Shown: piece after piece, positions 32,177 to 42,715 of the stretch
Layout: every line of letters begins with the position of its first letter
Position numbering within the stretch: the first letter of the stretch is position 1
Assembly: GCA_003427395.1 (NCBI GenBank)
Contig: BFEA01000007.1
Coordinates: 4,471,248 to 4,535,247 of the forward strand
Length of the DNA: 64,000 nucleotides
From: Chara braunii
Lineage: Eukaryota > Streptophyta > Charophyceae > Charales > Characeae
Direction: 5' to 3'
Made by a program: the position numbers and the translations under genes
Notes under the pieces: model-generated
The model's input: only the letters and a program-made list of their open reading frames with translations
Database searches by the model: none
Told to the model about the DNA's origin: nothing

Positions 32177-33801
32177 GGGCCAAACCCCGGTAGACTTTCG
32201 AGCCTTGGTCAACCCCACTGCGGGTCCCAGTTGGCTCGGTCCACCCACGCTCATGCTCAGGGAGCGGGCCGTTCGCCGCAGGGTCACCTCCACCTAGTGT
32301 TTTGAGATGGATGGGGGCGGGTCATCGCGCGAGAGGGCTTTGACATTGGGGATGTAGTTCAACCCTCACGCCGGGTGGTAGTCTCGCTGGTGATTTTCGC
32401 AAAAGCAAATTTTTTATTCTTGATTATGTTTGCAGGCAATTGCTCCTTCTAATACTCAGGCAGTCCAAGAAGGTTTATTCAAAATTTCTCTTCTTTATGT
32501 GCGTAGGCTAAGCGTCATCCTTAGGCCATGCACCATTTTCCTAAACACAACAGTCCTACGACATCATCCGGGTGCGGTACCGCCGTCTTTCCCCTAGCCC
32601 CCCGCCTATTTATTTTTTTTGTTTGACACATGCATCCCGTCCATAGTTCCGTTGCCTGCCCTTCAACGGAAAAATTTCCTAAAATTAAATAATCATTCTA
32701 TCGTAAAATTACCATCTGAATTTTAAAATTTCATTTCATCTTAAAAAATATCATTCAAATTTTAAAATTTTTCATCTGACTTGCAAACTTTCATTCCAAA
32801 AATAGGGTATCCCTTCTTATTTGGACTGCATTTTAGAGATGGAATGAAAGTCTGGATGAGTTCATGAAATATTTTAATTGGGCTGTCATTCTAAGTAAGG
32901 ATTTACAATCATTAATAGGTTAATCCAATCCAAATTAGAAGATATTTGTTGTAGTGGAATGAAAATTTAATTAAAATATTTCATAAACTCGTCCAGGCTT
33001 TCATTCCATCTTGAACAAATAGATGTAGTTGGAATGGAAAGCTCATATTTAGACGGGAATGTATCAGATAAAACTGAAAATTTTAGAGTTGGACAAGCAT
33101 TGGAATGATAATTTATTAATATGAAGGATTTTTTTTATGGAATGTTTTTTCAACTTTCATTTCTTGTGGGAATTTTTCTGTTGTTACTCTTTCCGGGCTT
33201 TCACGTTGCATGCAAAAAATCACTCCACTCTTTCATCATGCAAGGCCACGCCCCTCCTTCGATCCTTTGCCCAAAGCATCTTACACCAAGACCTGTCGCG
33301 GTAGAGTTTACACTGGGGCCTAAGGCCCCTCCACTCCTTCACCTCTCCCCCCTTTCGCCTGCGTGTCCGTGACCCAGTCCCGCTCAAGTCATCCCAAAGA
33401 GCGAAGGCAAAGACCGGTACAATCCTCTATTGGGGTCAACATATAGCCCTTCCCGCATGCCTACTTTTCCTTCGATGCTTTATCTTGCCCCATTCCTTTT
33501 GTCAAACACAACCAAGCTCTCTTCTTTTCATAGTCATGCAGTCCGGGTTCTGGTTGAGTCAACTGACCTTGCTTCAAGTTATACTTTTTCCCGGACTTTG
33601 CCTCCTCTCAGTCTTTCAAATGTCCTTCCTCTTTCCTTCTCTACGGCACAAGGGACCGACAACCCTTCCCTTGCCCTCTTTCTCCACCAAGTGACGACTG
33701 TTTTCTTTCACCGTTCGTTCCCTGTCACTGTAACAAGGTGAGTGGTGTAGGGTTATGTTTACGCCAAAGGGTGTAGGAGAGAGAGAGATAGCGAGATGAG
33801 G

Positions 33802-33804
<3 letters not shown>
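32177..33804 (+). repeat. Dispersed repeat R1, copy 2
   Basis: Same orientation and nearly the same sequence as 3313-4431, interrupted by a 520-bp inserted element at 32664-33183. After the insertion homology resumes at CTTTC(C/G)GGGCTTTCA and continues to the (AG)n tract. Confidence 0.88.
32664..33183. mobile_element. Fold-back MITE inserted in R1
   Basis: The left end is CAACGGAAAAATTTCC; the reverse complement of the right end is CAACAGAAAAATTCCC (14 of 16 identical). The uninterrupted R1 copy reads ...CCTGCCCTTAGTCTTTC at the same place, so insertion duplicated TT (32662-32663 and 33184-33185). The interior is AT-rich and also an inverted repeat: 32849-32888 (GGAATGAAAGTCTGGATGAG ...) pairs with 32971-33010 (... 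CTCGTCCAGGCTTTCATTCC). There is no coding capacity, so it would be a non-autonomous DNA element moved in trans. I cannot place it in a superfamily from a 2-bp duplication. Confidence 0.82.

Positions 33805-33866
<62 letters not shown>
33805..33866. repeat. (AG)n microsatellite
   Basis: About 31 AG units at the same position in R1 copy 2 as 4432-4503 in copy 1, followed by the same GA-rich tail. Confidence 0.97.
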
Positions 33867-33873
<7 letters not shown>

Positions 33874-34007
33874 GAGAGAGATAGTAGGTGAGAGGGAGGA
33901 GAGAGGATGAGAGCGAGGAAGAGATAGGAAGAGGGAGAGAGAAAAAAAAAAGAACGAAGGAGAGGGAGAAAGGCAACTAGTCCTAATCAAATCATTCGTC
34001 CGTAGTC

Positions 34008-34145
34008 GCAGCCAAATGTCGGTCACCCATCCCACAGTTGTAGCAGCCAAATGTCGGTCACCCATCCCTCAGTTGTAGCAGCCAAATGCCGGTCAGCCAT
34101 CCCACAGTTGTAGCAGCCAAATGTCGGTCACCCATCCCACAGTTG
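34008..34145. repeat. 35-bp minisatellite, 4 units
   Basis: Same unit (GCAGCCAAATGTCGGTCACC...) as at 4655-4795, in the same position relative to R1. Confidence 0.9.
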
Positions 34146-34935
34146 AAGAATAAATAAGTGTGAAACGGAACACTACCACTCACATGAACGTGACAAAGTG
34201 AAGGTCGAACTAGTGAAAGCACATGCTTATGGGTGGAAGAACAACTAAGTGCGGAACGGAATACTACCACACACATGAACTTGGCAAGTGAGAGTGACAG
34301 TAGTAAAAGCTCAATACATGAGAAGTTGAACAGCCAAATGAGAACCGGAGCACTACCACGAGTACGAACTTGACAAGGTGAGAATAAGCACATACACATG
34401 AGAAGTTGAACAACCAAATGAGAACCGGAATACTACCAAGTCATGAACTTGACAAGATGAGAGAAAGCACATACACATAAGAAGTTGAACAGCCAAATGA
34501 GAACCGGAACACTACTAAGAGTATGGATTTGACAAGGTGAGGGTGAAAGCACATACACATGAGAAGTTGAACAGCCAAGGGAGAACCGGAACACTACTAA
34601 GTCATGAACTTGACAAGATGAGGGAAAACACATACATATGAGAAGTTGAATAGCCAAGTGAGAACCGGAATACTACTAAGTCATGAAGTTGACAAAATGA
34701 GAGAAAGCACATACATATGAGAAGTTGAACAGCCAAGTGAGGACCGGAACACTACCAAGAGTTTGAACTTGACAAAGTGAGAGTAAGCACATACACATGA
34801 GAAGTTGAACAACCAAAAGAGAACCGGATTACTACTAAGTCATGAACTTGACAAGATGAGAGAAAACACATATACATGAGAAGTTGAACAGCCAGGTGAG
34901 AACCGGAACACTCCTAAGTCATGAAGTTGACAAGC
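34146..34935. repeat. Satellite A then B block, short version
   Basis: Two A-type monomers (AGTGTGAAACGGAACACTACC) pass directly into about eight B-type monomers (GAGAACCGGAACACTAC). The order matches the block at 4794-7745 but is much shorter, and it ends abruptly in D-related sequence at 34935. Confidence 0.9.
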
Positions 34936-36236
34936 ACTTCAGGTCATTTCAGAGGTTCAAGTTGCCCCACCCGAAACTCTTGAAATGACATGATGTGGCA
35001 TACAACAACATTGGACAAAAAGAAAACAAGTGACCCCCCCCAATAAAATTTAACATCGAAACCAAACCTGGAACTCTTGAAATGACTTGAAGTGTTTTCA
35101 TGCCATTTCAACGACTTGAGACCTTTGCTAACAAACTTCAGAATCTTCAATTGTGAATTTTCAGTTGGTCATGAACCACTTATGTTTGTGATCCCACGAT
35201 CAATGTTTTATGCATATTTATTGAGGAAAGAAAAAAATTTTAATTCCTCTTCTCTCTTGTGCAAAGGGAGTTTCTTATCAATTTCTTCCCCCCTTGCGTA
35301 TGCCCAATCCCAATGAGGGGCGGGTTCGGCATAAGCCGATAACATTTTCAGTATTTTTCTTTTGTTGAAGTTTGAGCAAGAATCTCAATGGCATAAAAAT
35401 TGTTTCGATTGCGGATGTGTGGAGGGCGTCATGATCACTGATGATTGAATTCACATTTTTTTTTCATAAATTAAACAGTTATTTTTTTCACTATAATTCT
35501 TGTTCAGAAATTTCACACTTATTTTTTTCACAATTGGATCATTTGTCATATGATGGTTGGGAGGCACTTGACCATTATTTATGGGTCTTTCTCCGATTTC
35601 TCTCTTACTATAAAATTGTAGTAAACCTGTCGGACGTGTTGCAAAAATGTTATACACTTTTGGGCATGTGATGTCACATGAAGAGTCGTTGAAAGTGGAA
35701 CCCTGGACCCGGTTTCCGACAGGTGACGCTTACCCACCATCTCGGATAGCAGCCCCGACCCAGCAGTCTGATTGGGAAAAGAAAAGGAAGAAGTTGACTA
35801 TCTCAGCTGGTGAGCAATAAGTGTGCCCTAGGTGGTCATGGGGATCCATGACCTCTTGAATGCTTTACTTGCATGCCTTACCAACTGGGTTTTCCTATTT
35901 TTATAAGTCAAATCTTGACAGAATTTTTTTTCAAGTTTTTTCTATTATTAGTATTACGGGGAACTCCAACCACATCCATGTTCATGCCTCCAACGAAAGG
36001 CACATGCAGAGTTGCTGAGATACTTGCTTCAGCTGGTGGTCGACACTCGTCAGATGTCAGCAAATAGCATCACAAAACCATGCCATCTATTATACAAATG
36101 TGTCTCCCTTCCAGTCCCCTTCCCTTACGAACATCAACAGTCTATTATGAATGTCAATTGGGGGGTACCAACGGGTTACATTTCTATTGCAGACAACAAG
36201 TGTATCCAGGAAGGTATACTACTGTCTTCCCCCGAA
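34936..36236 (+). repeat. Dispersed repeat R3, copy alpha
   Basis: Begins with a D-satellite remnant (ACTTCAGGTCATTTCAGAGG), then matches 46330-47640 and 58668-59688. It contains a stretch that reads as a peptide in all three copies (HVMSHEE ... PTQQSDWEKKRKKL), but the differences between copies are mainly amino-acid-changing, so I do not call a gene. A reverse tRNA-like segment at 35837-35900 is more decayed than in the other two copies. It stops matching them at CCCCCGAA (36236). Confidence 0.82.
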
Positions 36237-36339
36237 CCAGAGAGATTATGTTTGTTCATACTGAAAAAATTGATTAACCATCTTATTTATAACGAGAACA
36301 GTATTAGAAACGCAAATTTTGAAACTTCATACCCCTGAC

Positions 36340-37780
36340 CACCTCTCAATGCAAGTTGAAAATCATGAAATGACATGAAGTGGTGAAAACTCTGAATGAT
36401 TTATAAACAACCTTATTAACCACTTCCTAAAGTAGTAAAGAATATGAATGACATGAAATCACCCCTACCGATTACACCCTAATGTAACATGAAAATCATG
36501 ACGATGAAGATCACAAAGAGTATGAAAACACTCTCATCGGTCACCTACTAATTCAACCTGAAAATTATACACGAACCTGAAATGGTGAAGACTATGAATG
36601 GTATGAAACCCCTCCCCGACCATCTCTCAATCCAACCTAAAAATCATGAATAAAGTAGAAGTGACTAAGACCATTAATGTCTTAAAATAACTTCATCTAC
36701 TATCTCCCTATGTATCATAAAAATCATAAACGAGGGGGGGGGATTCTTATCATTTACGGCATTTACCATTGCAATTTCGTTTCTGACTTTCAACTTTCAT
36801 TGGCAGGTAGTTAAGGGAAGCGCTTTCAAACCATTAACTTCTTCTTGTCATTTTATCATTTTCACGATGCATAAAAAATGATTGAGAGGATTGTTTTCAG
36901 ACAATTCATTTTTTGTAACATTTTAAGTCGGTTCACGATTTTCAGGTTTCATAGACAGGTGATGGTATGAAAGCAACCTCTTCCTATATTAGCAACCGCT
37001 ATCTGAAGTCATAAATAAACTTGAAGAGGTGAAAACCATGAACGGTCGCAAAACATCATCGCCGACCACCTACCAATTCAATTGGAAAATCATAAATGAA
37101 CCTGAAGTGATGAAGACCATAAACAGTTTGAAAGCATCACCCGGATCAACTGTTGCTGCAACCTAAACCTTATGAATGAACTTGAATTACTAAAACAATG
37201 AATGGTCTGAAAACACATTCCAGAACATTTGTCAATGCAACCTAAAAATCATGAACGAAGTTGAAGTAGTGAAGATCGTGAATGATATATAAACATTTTT
37301 CTCGCCCACTCGCCAAAGCAACATAAAATAATGAATGAATTTGAGGTAGGAAAAACTATCTATGCTCTCAAACAATCTCATGATCCACTTTTTTATACAT
37401 GAATCGACATTAAGAGGTGAAGACTATAAATCGTCTTAAGTACATCCTCTTGACAGCTGTCAATACAACCTAAAAGTCATGGCTAAACTTGAAGTAATGA
37501 GACAATACATGGTTCGAAAAAAAACCTCCCCCCGACTACCTGTCAATGCAACGTGAAAATTATGATCGGACTTGAGGTGGTGAAGATCATGAATGGTATG
37601 AAATCAAGTTGATCATCCGTCTCTTTATGTATTAAATAAATCATACACGAACTTGAAGTGGTGGACCATGAAATGTATGAAATATCATTTTTATACTTAA
37701 TGCATATCTTCAAAATCATAAATAGGTCCGACGTGGTGAACCTTCCTAACAAAGAGAACAATTTATTCAAAATGCATTTG
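36340..37780. repeat. Degenerate 70-80-bp tandem repeat, AT-rich
   Basis: Recurring AACCTGAAAATCATGAA, TGAACTTGAAGTGGTGAAGA and GACCACCTGTCAATGCAACC-type words, with spacing of roughly 70-80 bp and much indel. No gene recognised. Confidence 0.75.
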
Positions 37781-37899
37781 AATTTAGTTAAGGAAAAAAA
37801 ATTGTTATGAGAAACCTGCAACTCTTTAAGGAAGTTACTAATATTTTAAGTTTACGTGTTAAAATTTTTGGGATTACGGAGGTGAAATACGTATATGAT

Positions 37900-39560
37900 A
37901 TGATAAAACATACAAATGTTAACATTTTCTTAGAAAAAAAAACTCAATTATTATAAGTTATTGTTGGTAAAGGTGTTGAAAATGTAGAAAGATCAATCAT
38001 GCTTCACACAAAAATATCAATCAATACTACGCAAAACATACATACAACAACGTTTTAAGTATTTTAAAAATTATGAGCAGGTGAATATATTGAAAACATT
38101 GAAACACTCATTGATATTCTATACAACATATATGCAGTAACCCGTCATCTATTCTAAAATTTATGAGTCGGTGCATATATCGAAAACGCTAAATAACTCA
38201 TGAATACGCTAGGCATATCATATGTAAGAACCCTCAATGGTTCTGAATATTTTGAGTTCATTAGTATCCATAAAATACTAAAAAGATTCATAAATACTCT
38301 ACGCAACATGAATATAATAATCCCTCAACTATTTTGAAAACCCAGTTAGTGAAATATCGAGAACATTGAAAATTTTATCAGTAATGTACATAACGTGCAT
38401 CCAATAACCCATTAATTGTTTTGGAGAATATGAGTTTTTGAATATAGAAAAAAACATCGAAAGACTGGTGAATATTTTATACAACATGCATGTCGGGACC
38501 CCTCAGTTATTCTAATGATTCTGGTATAGCGAATATGCAAACAATATTGTAAGTAGCATCAATATTTTACGCAATATACATATAAGGAACTCTCAACTGT
38601 TTTGAAATTTTTAGACATGGTGAATATGAAAAAAATATTGAAAGATTCACAATACTCCACACAATATATATATAATCACCCCTCAAATATTTTTAAAATT
38701 TTAAACTGGTCCATATATCGTAACAATTGAAAAACTTATCAATGTTATAAACAATATTTAAACAATCATTCATTAAGTTTTTCGATACTATAAACGACAT
38801 TTATACAATGATTCGTTAAGTATTCTAAAAAGAGTTCATGATATATCAAAAACGTAGAAAACTAATCAATACTCCATATAACAAATATTAAAAGATGCAT
38901 TAAATATTATAAAAATTTTGAGTCGATAAATATGTTGTAAACGATGACAAATTTATCAATACTTTATACAACATGAATCCAATAAGCGTAAAAAATTTCA
39001 AAAATTATGAGTTTGTAAATATGCGAAAATGAAAAAACACTCATCAATATTTAAAAACCATACATATAATTCTTGAAATATTTTAAAAATTTTAACGTAA
39101 GGAATATATTGAAAAAATTTAAAGACTCATCAATAGTCTTCACAATATGCATACAATAACCCCTCTACCATTTATAAAAATTTTGAGTTTGTTAATATGT
39201 CCAAAACGTTGAAAAAATTATTAAGAATGTACACGACATGCATATAATAACTCATTAACTATTGAAATTGAGTTAGCGAATAGGTTGAAAACGCAGAAGG
39301 ACTTATCAATATTCTACACAAGATTTATATAATGGTCCCTCAAACATTCTGATACTTATAATTTAGTAAATAAGTTAAAAATTAAAAAAAAACATTAATA
39401 TTATACACACCATATATATAATAACCCCTAACTATTCAAAAAAAATTGAGTTAGTAAATATATTCGAAACAGTAAAAGACTTGTCAATACTCTACATAAA
39501 CGCATACAATAACCCCTTGAATTTTTTGAAAATTTTAAACTAGTAAATATAGCTAGGCAG
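37900..39560. repeat. Degenerate 85-91-bp tandem repeat, AT-rich
   Basis: Recurring CATACAATAACCCCTCAACT, ATTTTGAAAATTTTGAGTT and GACTCATCAATACTCTACAC-type words. Measured spacings include 91 (39150 to 39241) and about 85-89 bp. About 18 units; no gene recognised. Confidence 0.75.
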
Positions 39561-39677
39561 CCTGTCCGAATGTTTGGAAAAATTTTGAACGTCTAGGTTG
39601 TCTTTACGGATGTCACAAACGGGAGTTCATCAAGGTGAGTTGTTGGGTTCAATGCACAAATGTACTAGGTTACAGTT

Positions 39678-39696
39678 GGGGGGGGGGGGGGGGGGG
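39678..39696 (+). repeat. Poly-G run, 19 nt
   Basis: Nineteen consecutive G on the plus strand, followed 25 bp later by a poly-A run. Capable of G-quadruplex formation; length uncertain because such runs are prone to sequencing error. Confidence 0.85.
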
Positions 39697-40497
39697 ACGG
39701 TCTTTAAACAAGGCAAAAAAAAAAAAAAATGGAGTCAGACCTCTTCAAGGTCATAAAAGTAAAAAAGAAAAAACGACTCATTGTGAGTCATAAATCTGTT
39801 TCGATTATTTGATTCATATTGAGTGATTTTTAGTAACCATTGACAACAGTGTTATGTGGGAAAAAAGAGTGGTGAGACATACAAGAAAAATATTGTAATT
39901 CATTTTTTTCCCCCCTTGTTGTTGAGCATGTACAGTGTCGGGCCAAGGTTTTTCAATGTCGGACGCTGTCCAACTTTTTTGCTAAATTAAAGGACTTGAT
40001 AAGACTGATGTTTGTCAAAGGTTTATCCAGATCAACCATATAACTGAAAGACCTAAAACCTGAATTCATTGACGTATGACGTCATTGGCGTTCGATCGAA
40101 ACAGGGGGAATCAGCGGTAAAACTTGTCGTTCGCGGTTCCCGATAAGGCCGCAGAGGCACGCGGACGTGGGCACGCTAAAGTTAGACCTATTCTACTTAA
40201 AATAATATCGCGTGGTTGCTAAGCCGCGCGATTCAGGGCCTACAAGGCTACTAGGGACTACTGTACGGGGGTTAAAATCACAACGGTGGTCGAGAGACCT
40301 TGCAGCCTGCTCTGTTATGGGCAGGAAACTGCCGTGGTTGATACTCGTGGTCAACCGATGGGACTGGGCCGACTAGCCAGGCTTGCAAAGCCTCAAGCAC
40401 GCGAGGCCTGCAGAGCCGAAGGCAAGCAAGGCCTGTGAGGCCACGACAAGGGGATAGGGTCCGGGTTGAGCTCTTTATATAGAAGAGTTGCTCGTGA

Positions 40498-40570
40498 TAG
40501 GAGCTAGCCCAGTAGGTTACAGCACCAGACTACTACCCGACAGACACCGGGATCGAATATGAAACGTGGC
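40498..40570 (+). other. tRNA-derived relic with Pol III box-like motifs
   Basis: TAGCCCAGTAGG at 40505-40516 fits the A box (D arm), with CAGCACCAGACTACTA following as in tRNA D/anticodon arms. GGATCGAAT at 40550 is a weakened B box 45 bp downstream, the spacing expected inside a tRNA. There is no complementary 3' acceptor strand, so it is not a working tRNA; a SINE head is plausible. A perfect B-box word, GGTTCGATTCC, also occurs on the minus strand at 40754-40764 without a matching A box. Confidence 0.4.
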
Positions 40571-40897
40571 GCCCTGCTGGGCATAGCTCCTTTTGGAGTT
40601 GTCCACTCTACTTGCTACCGGCGCGGTCGATTCTGGTCGTCGATCGTGAAGATCGCGCGACCACGATCGGCCGCGCAGATCAGCATGACCCCTGCGCAAG
40701 GATGACGTGCATAAATCAAGAAATGACAAAAAAAAAAAAATGATTCTCCTAAGGGAATCGAACCTGGGTCTGTAAATCCGTGGGGTAGGCTGGAATGCCA
40801 GCCAGGCTGGCGCAGTCTACAGTGGCCGTTGACTTATGCCAACGACATTCCTATAAAAAAAAAAAAAAAAAAAAAAAAGGGCAATTTAAACTAAAGC

Positions 40898-40973
40898 GCC
40901 AGATGGCGCTCAGCGAAGAGAGTGGGGATTTACAGTCCCCATAGCGGACAGTAGGCGCCCGTTTTCAACGGGC
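40898..40973. other. Three consecutive perfect hairpins
   Basis: AGCGCCAGATGGCGCT (40898-40913), TGGGGATTTACAGTCCCCA (40922-40940) and GCCCGTTTTCAACGGGC (40957-40973): stems of 7, 6 and 7 bp, all perfect, within 76 bp, directly after a poly-A run. I do not recognise an RNA family. CTGAGGTAAGT (a splice-donor-like word) lies 15 bp after the third hairpin. Confidence 0.5.
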
Positions 40974-40979
40974 AGCTGT

Positions 40980-41270
40980 TTTGATGTCTGAGGTAAGTTG
41001 TGTTTTTTTTGTTTTTTTTTTAGTTTTTAGTTTTTAGTTTTTTTAGATTCGTTCTTTTATATTTCTTTTATATATATATTTTTTTCTTTTTTTAGTTTCT
41101 CATTTCCACGAGCTTCTGAAAGTGCCCGTTCGTTGAAAACGAAGGGGCTGAGCCTCTACCTAGCAACTGGCCTATGGTACTTCCATTGATAGGTAGAGCA
41201 AAACCGAATGAATCTACCCTATAGCGTGGAACTATACTAACGCGCCTGTGTGTGCGTGTATGTGTGTGTC

Positions 41271-41301
<31 letters not shown>

Positions 41302-42489
41302 AAGAGAGAGGGAGATAGAGAGAACAACCACGCGGCTGGCCACACCACTTCCATCGATAGGAACGGGCGTACAGGTAAGTGGTTGCGATATATTTATTTA
41401 TTTATTTATTTTCTTTATTTTTTTCTTTTTTGTCCTTGTTCTTCCCCCTCCTCTGTCTCGTGGCCGTTGGGGGCGCAGACAGTGTGGAAAAATGGGGAGG
41501 ACAAGTGTGAGCAAACTAGAAACTGGAAAAAAAAAAAAAAAAAAAAACACGAGGCAAACTACCTCGTGGCTGGAAAAGAACATCCTTTTAAGGTTGTGTG
41601 GGAGCAAACCCAGCTTCCCACTCAGAAGAGGCACAAATATTTGTGGTCGCGAGATCTACAATCTCGCGGCTCACGACGTGCGCGTGGGAAAGGAAAAAGA
41701 AGCTTGGGGGGTTGGAGAGAGAGAGGAAGCACGTGAGAGTTGGCAGAGGGAGGACCTACCTCTCCCAACCTGACAACTGTCCTGCCCGTTTTCAAGGGAG
41801 GGCAGCAGAAGAAAAGGAAGGGAAAAAGAAAAAGGCCACGACCACGAATGTGGCCGCGGCTACGGTCAGATACAGGCCAAATTGGCCTGAATGTGACTCA
41901 TGCCAGAGCTTGGGGAGCTGAAGAGGTGGTGAAGGGAACCTGGCTGGAAATTGTCATTTTCCCAGTGCACCTGTGCTCAGCGTGAGGCTGAGTATAAGGA
42001 AAAGTAGGGGAAAAGAGCTGGGCAGTTGAGTATAACTTCCTCCCTAAGTGTGTGGATGAGGTGCGACGATCTCAGACCCTTAATCATGTTGAGATTAAGG
42101 GCCCCAGGCAAGTGACAAATTTTGCCTGGGGGCAGCTGAGGCTGCTAATGCCCTCCTCAGCCACTACAAAAGAGGCAGCTCTCCTCCAACTGCCTCACAA
42201 TTGCCTCCAACAGCCAGTGTGTGACGACACACTTGCCTCATTGCCTGAGTGCTGGAAAGGAGACAGGAGTGCTGCAGACGGAGCTGGAGGACGACAGTGG
42301 AGTGCGGCGAGGAAAAGGAGACAACCATAGCCTCGCTGGAGCATTCCACTTTATCCAATGGCTGGCTCATCTAGGGGGATTTACGACAGCGCCGCGAGGA
42401 GCGGTAGTGGGATGCGACAGGGGGTGACGACGACGCTGCTGCACTGGAAAGGTGTTGTGGCACAGCGTTATCGGCAGCCATAACGACAA
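40980..42489. repeat. T-rich DNA, (GT)n(GA)n microsatellite, otherwise no gene
   Basis: 41248-41321 is a (GT)n tract passing into (GA)n. Short poly-T and poly-A runs flank it (41000-41095, 41527-41546). From 41560 to 42489 I see neither a repeat nor a coding pattern I recognise. Confidence 0.6.
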
Positions 42490-42715
42490 TACTGGGGAAG
42501 TGCTGCTAAATTTGTGGTGCGGCGGCACTTGATTTTCTTTTGGCAGGGAAGTGTTGCCGGATTTGCGGCGAGGCGACACTTGATTTTTCTTTTGGCGAGG
42601 AAGTGCTGCTGGATTTGGGGCGCGACGGCACTTGATGTTTCTTTTCTTTTAGCGGGAAAGCGCTGCCGGATTTATGGCGCAGCGACACGGTTTTTCTTTT
42701 TCTACGGCGCGGCAT
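42490..42715. repeat. 51-bp minisatellite, 4 units
   Basis: GGAAGTGCTGC(T/C)GGATTTG and CGGCACTTGATTTTTCTTTT recur; phase points 42497, 42548, 42599 and 42656 (51, 51, 57 bp). The left limit of the segmental duplication (42580) falls inside this array. Confidence 0.88.
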
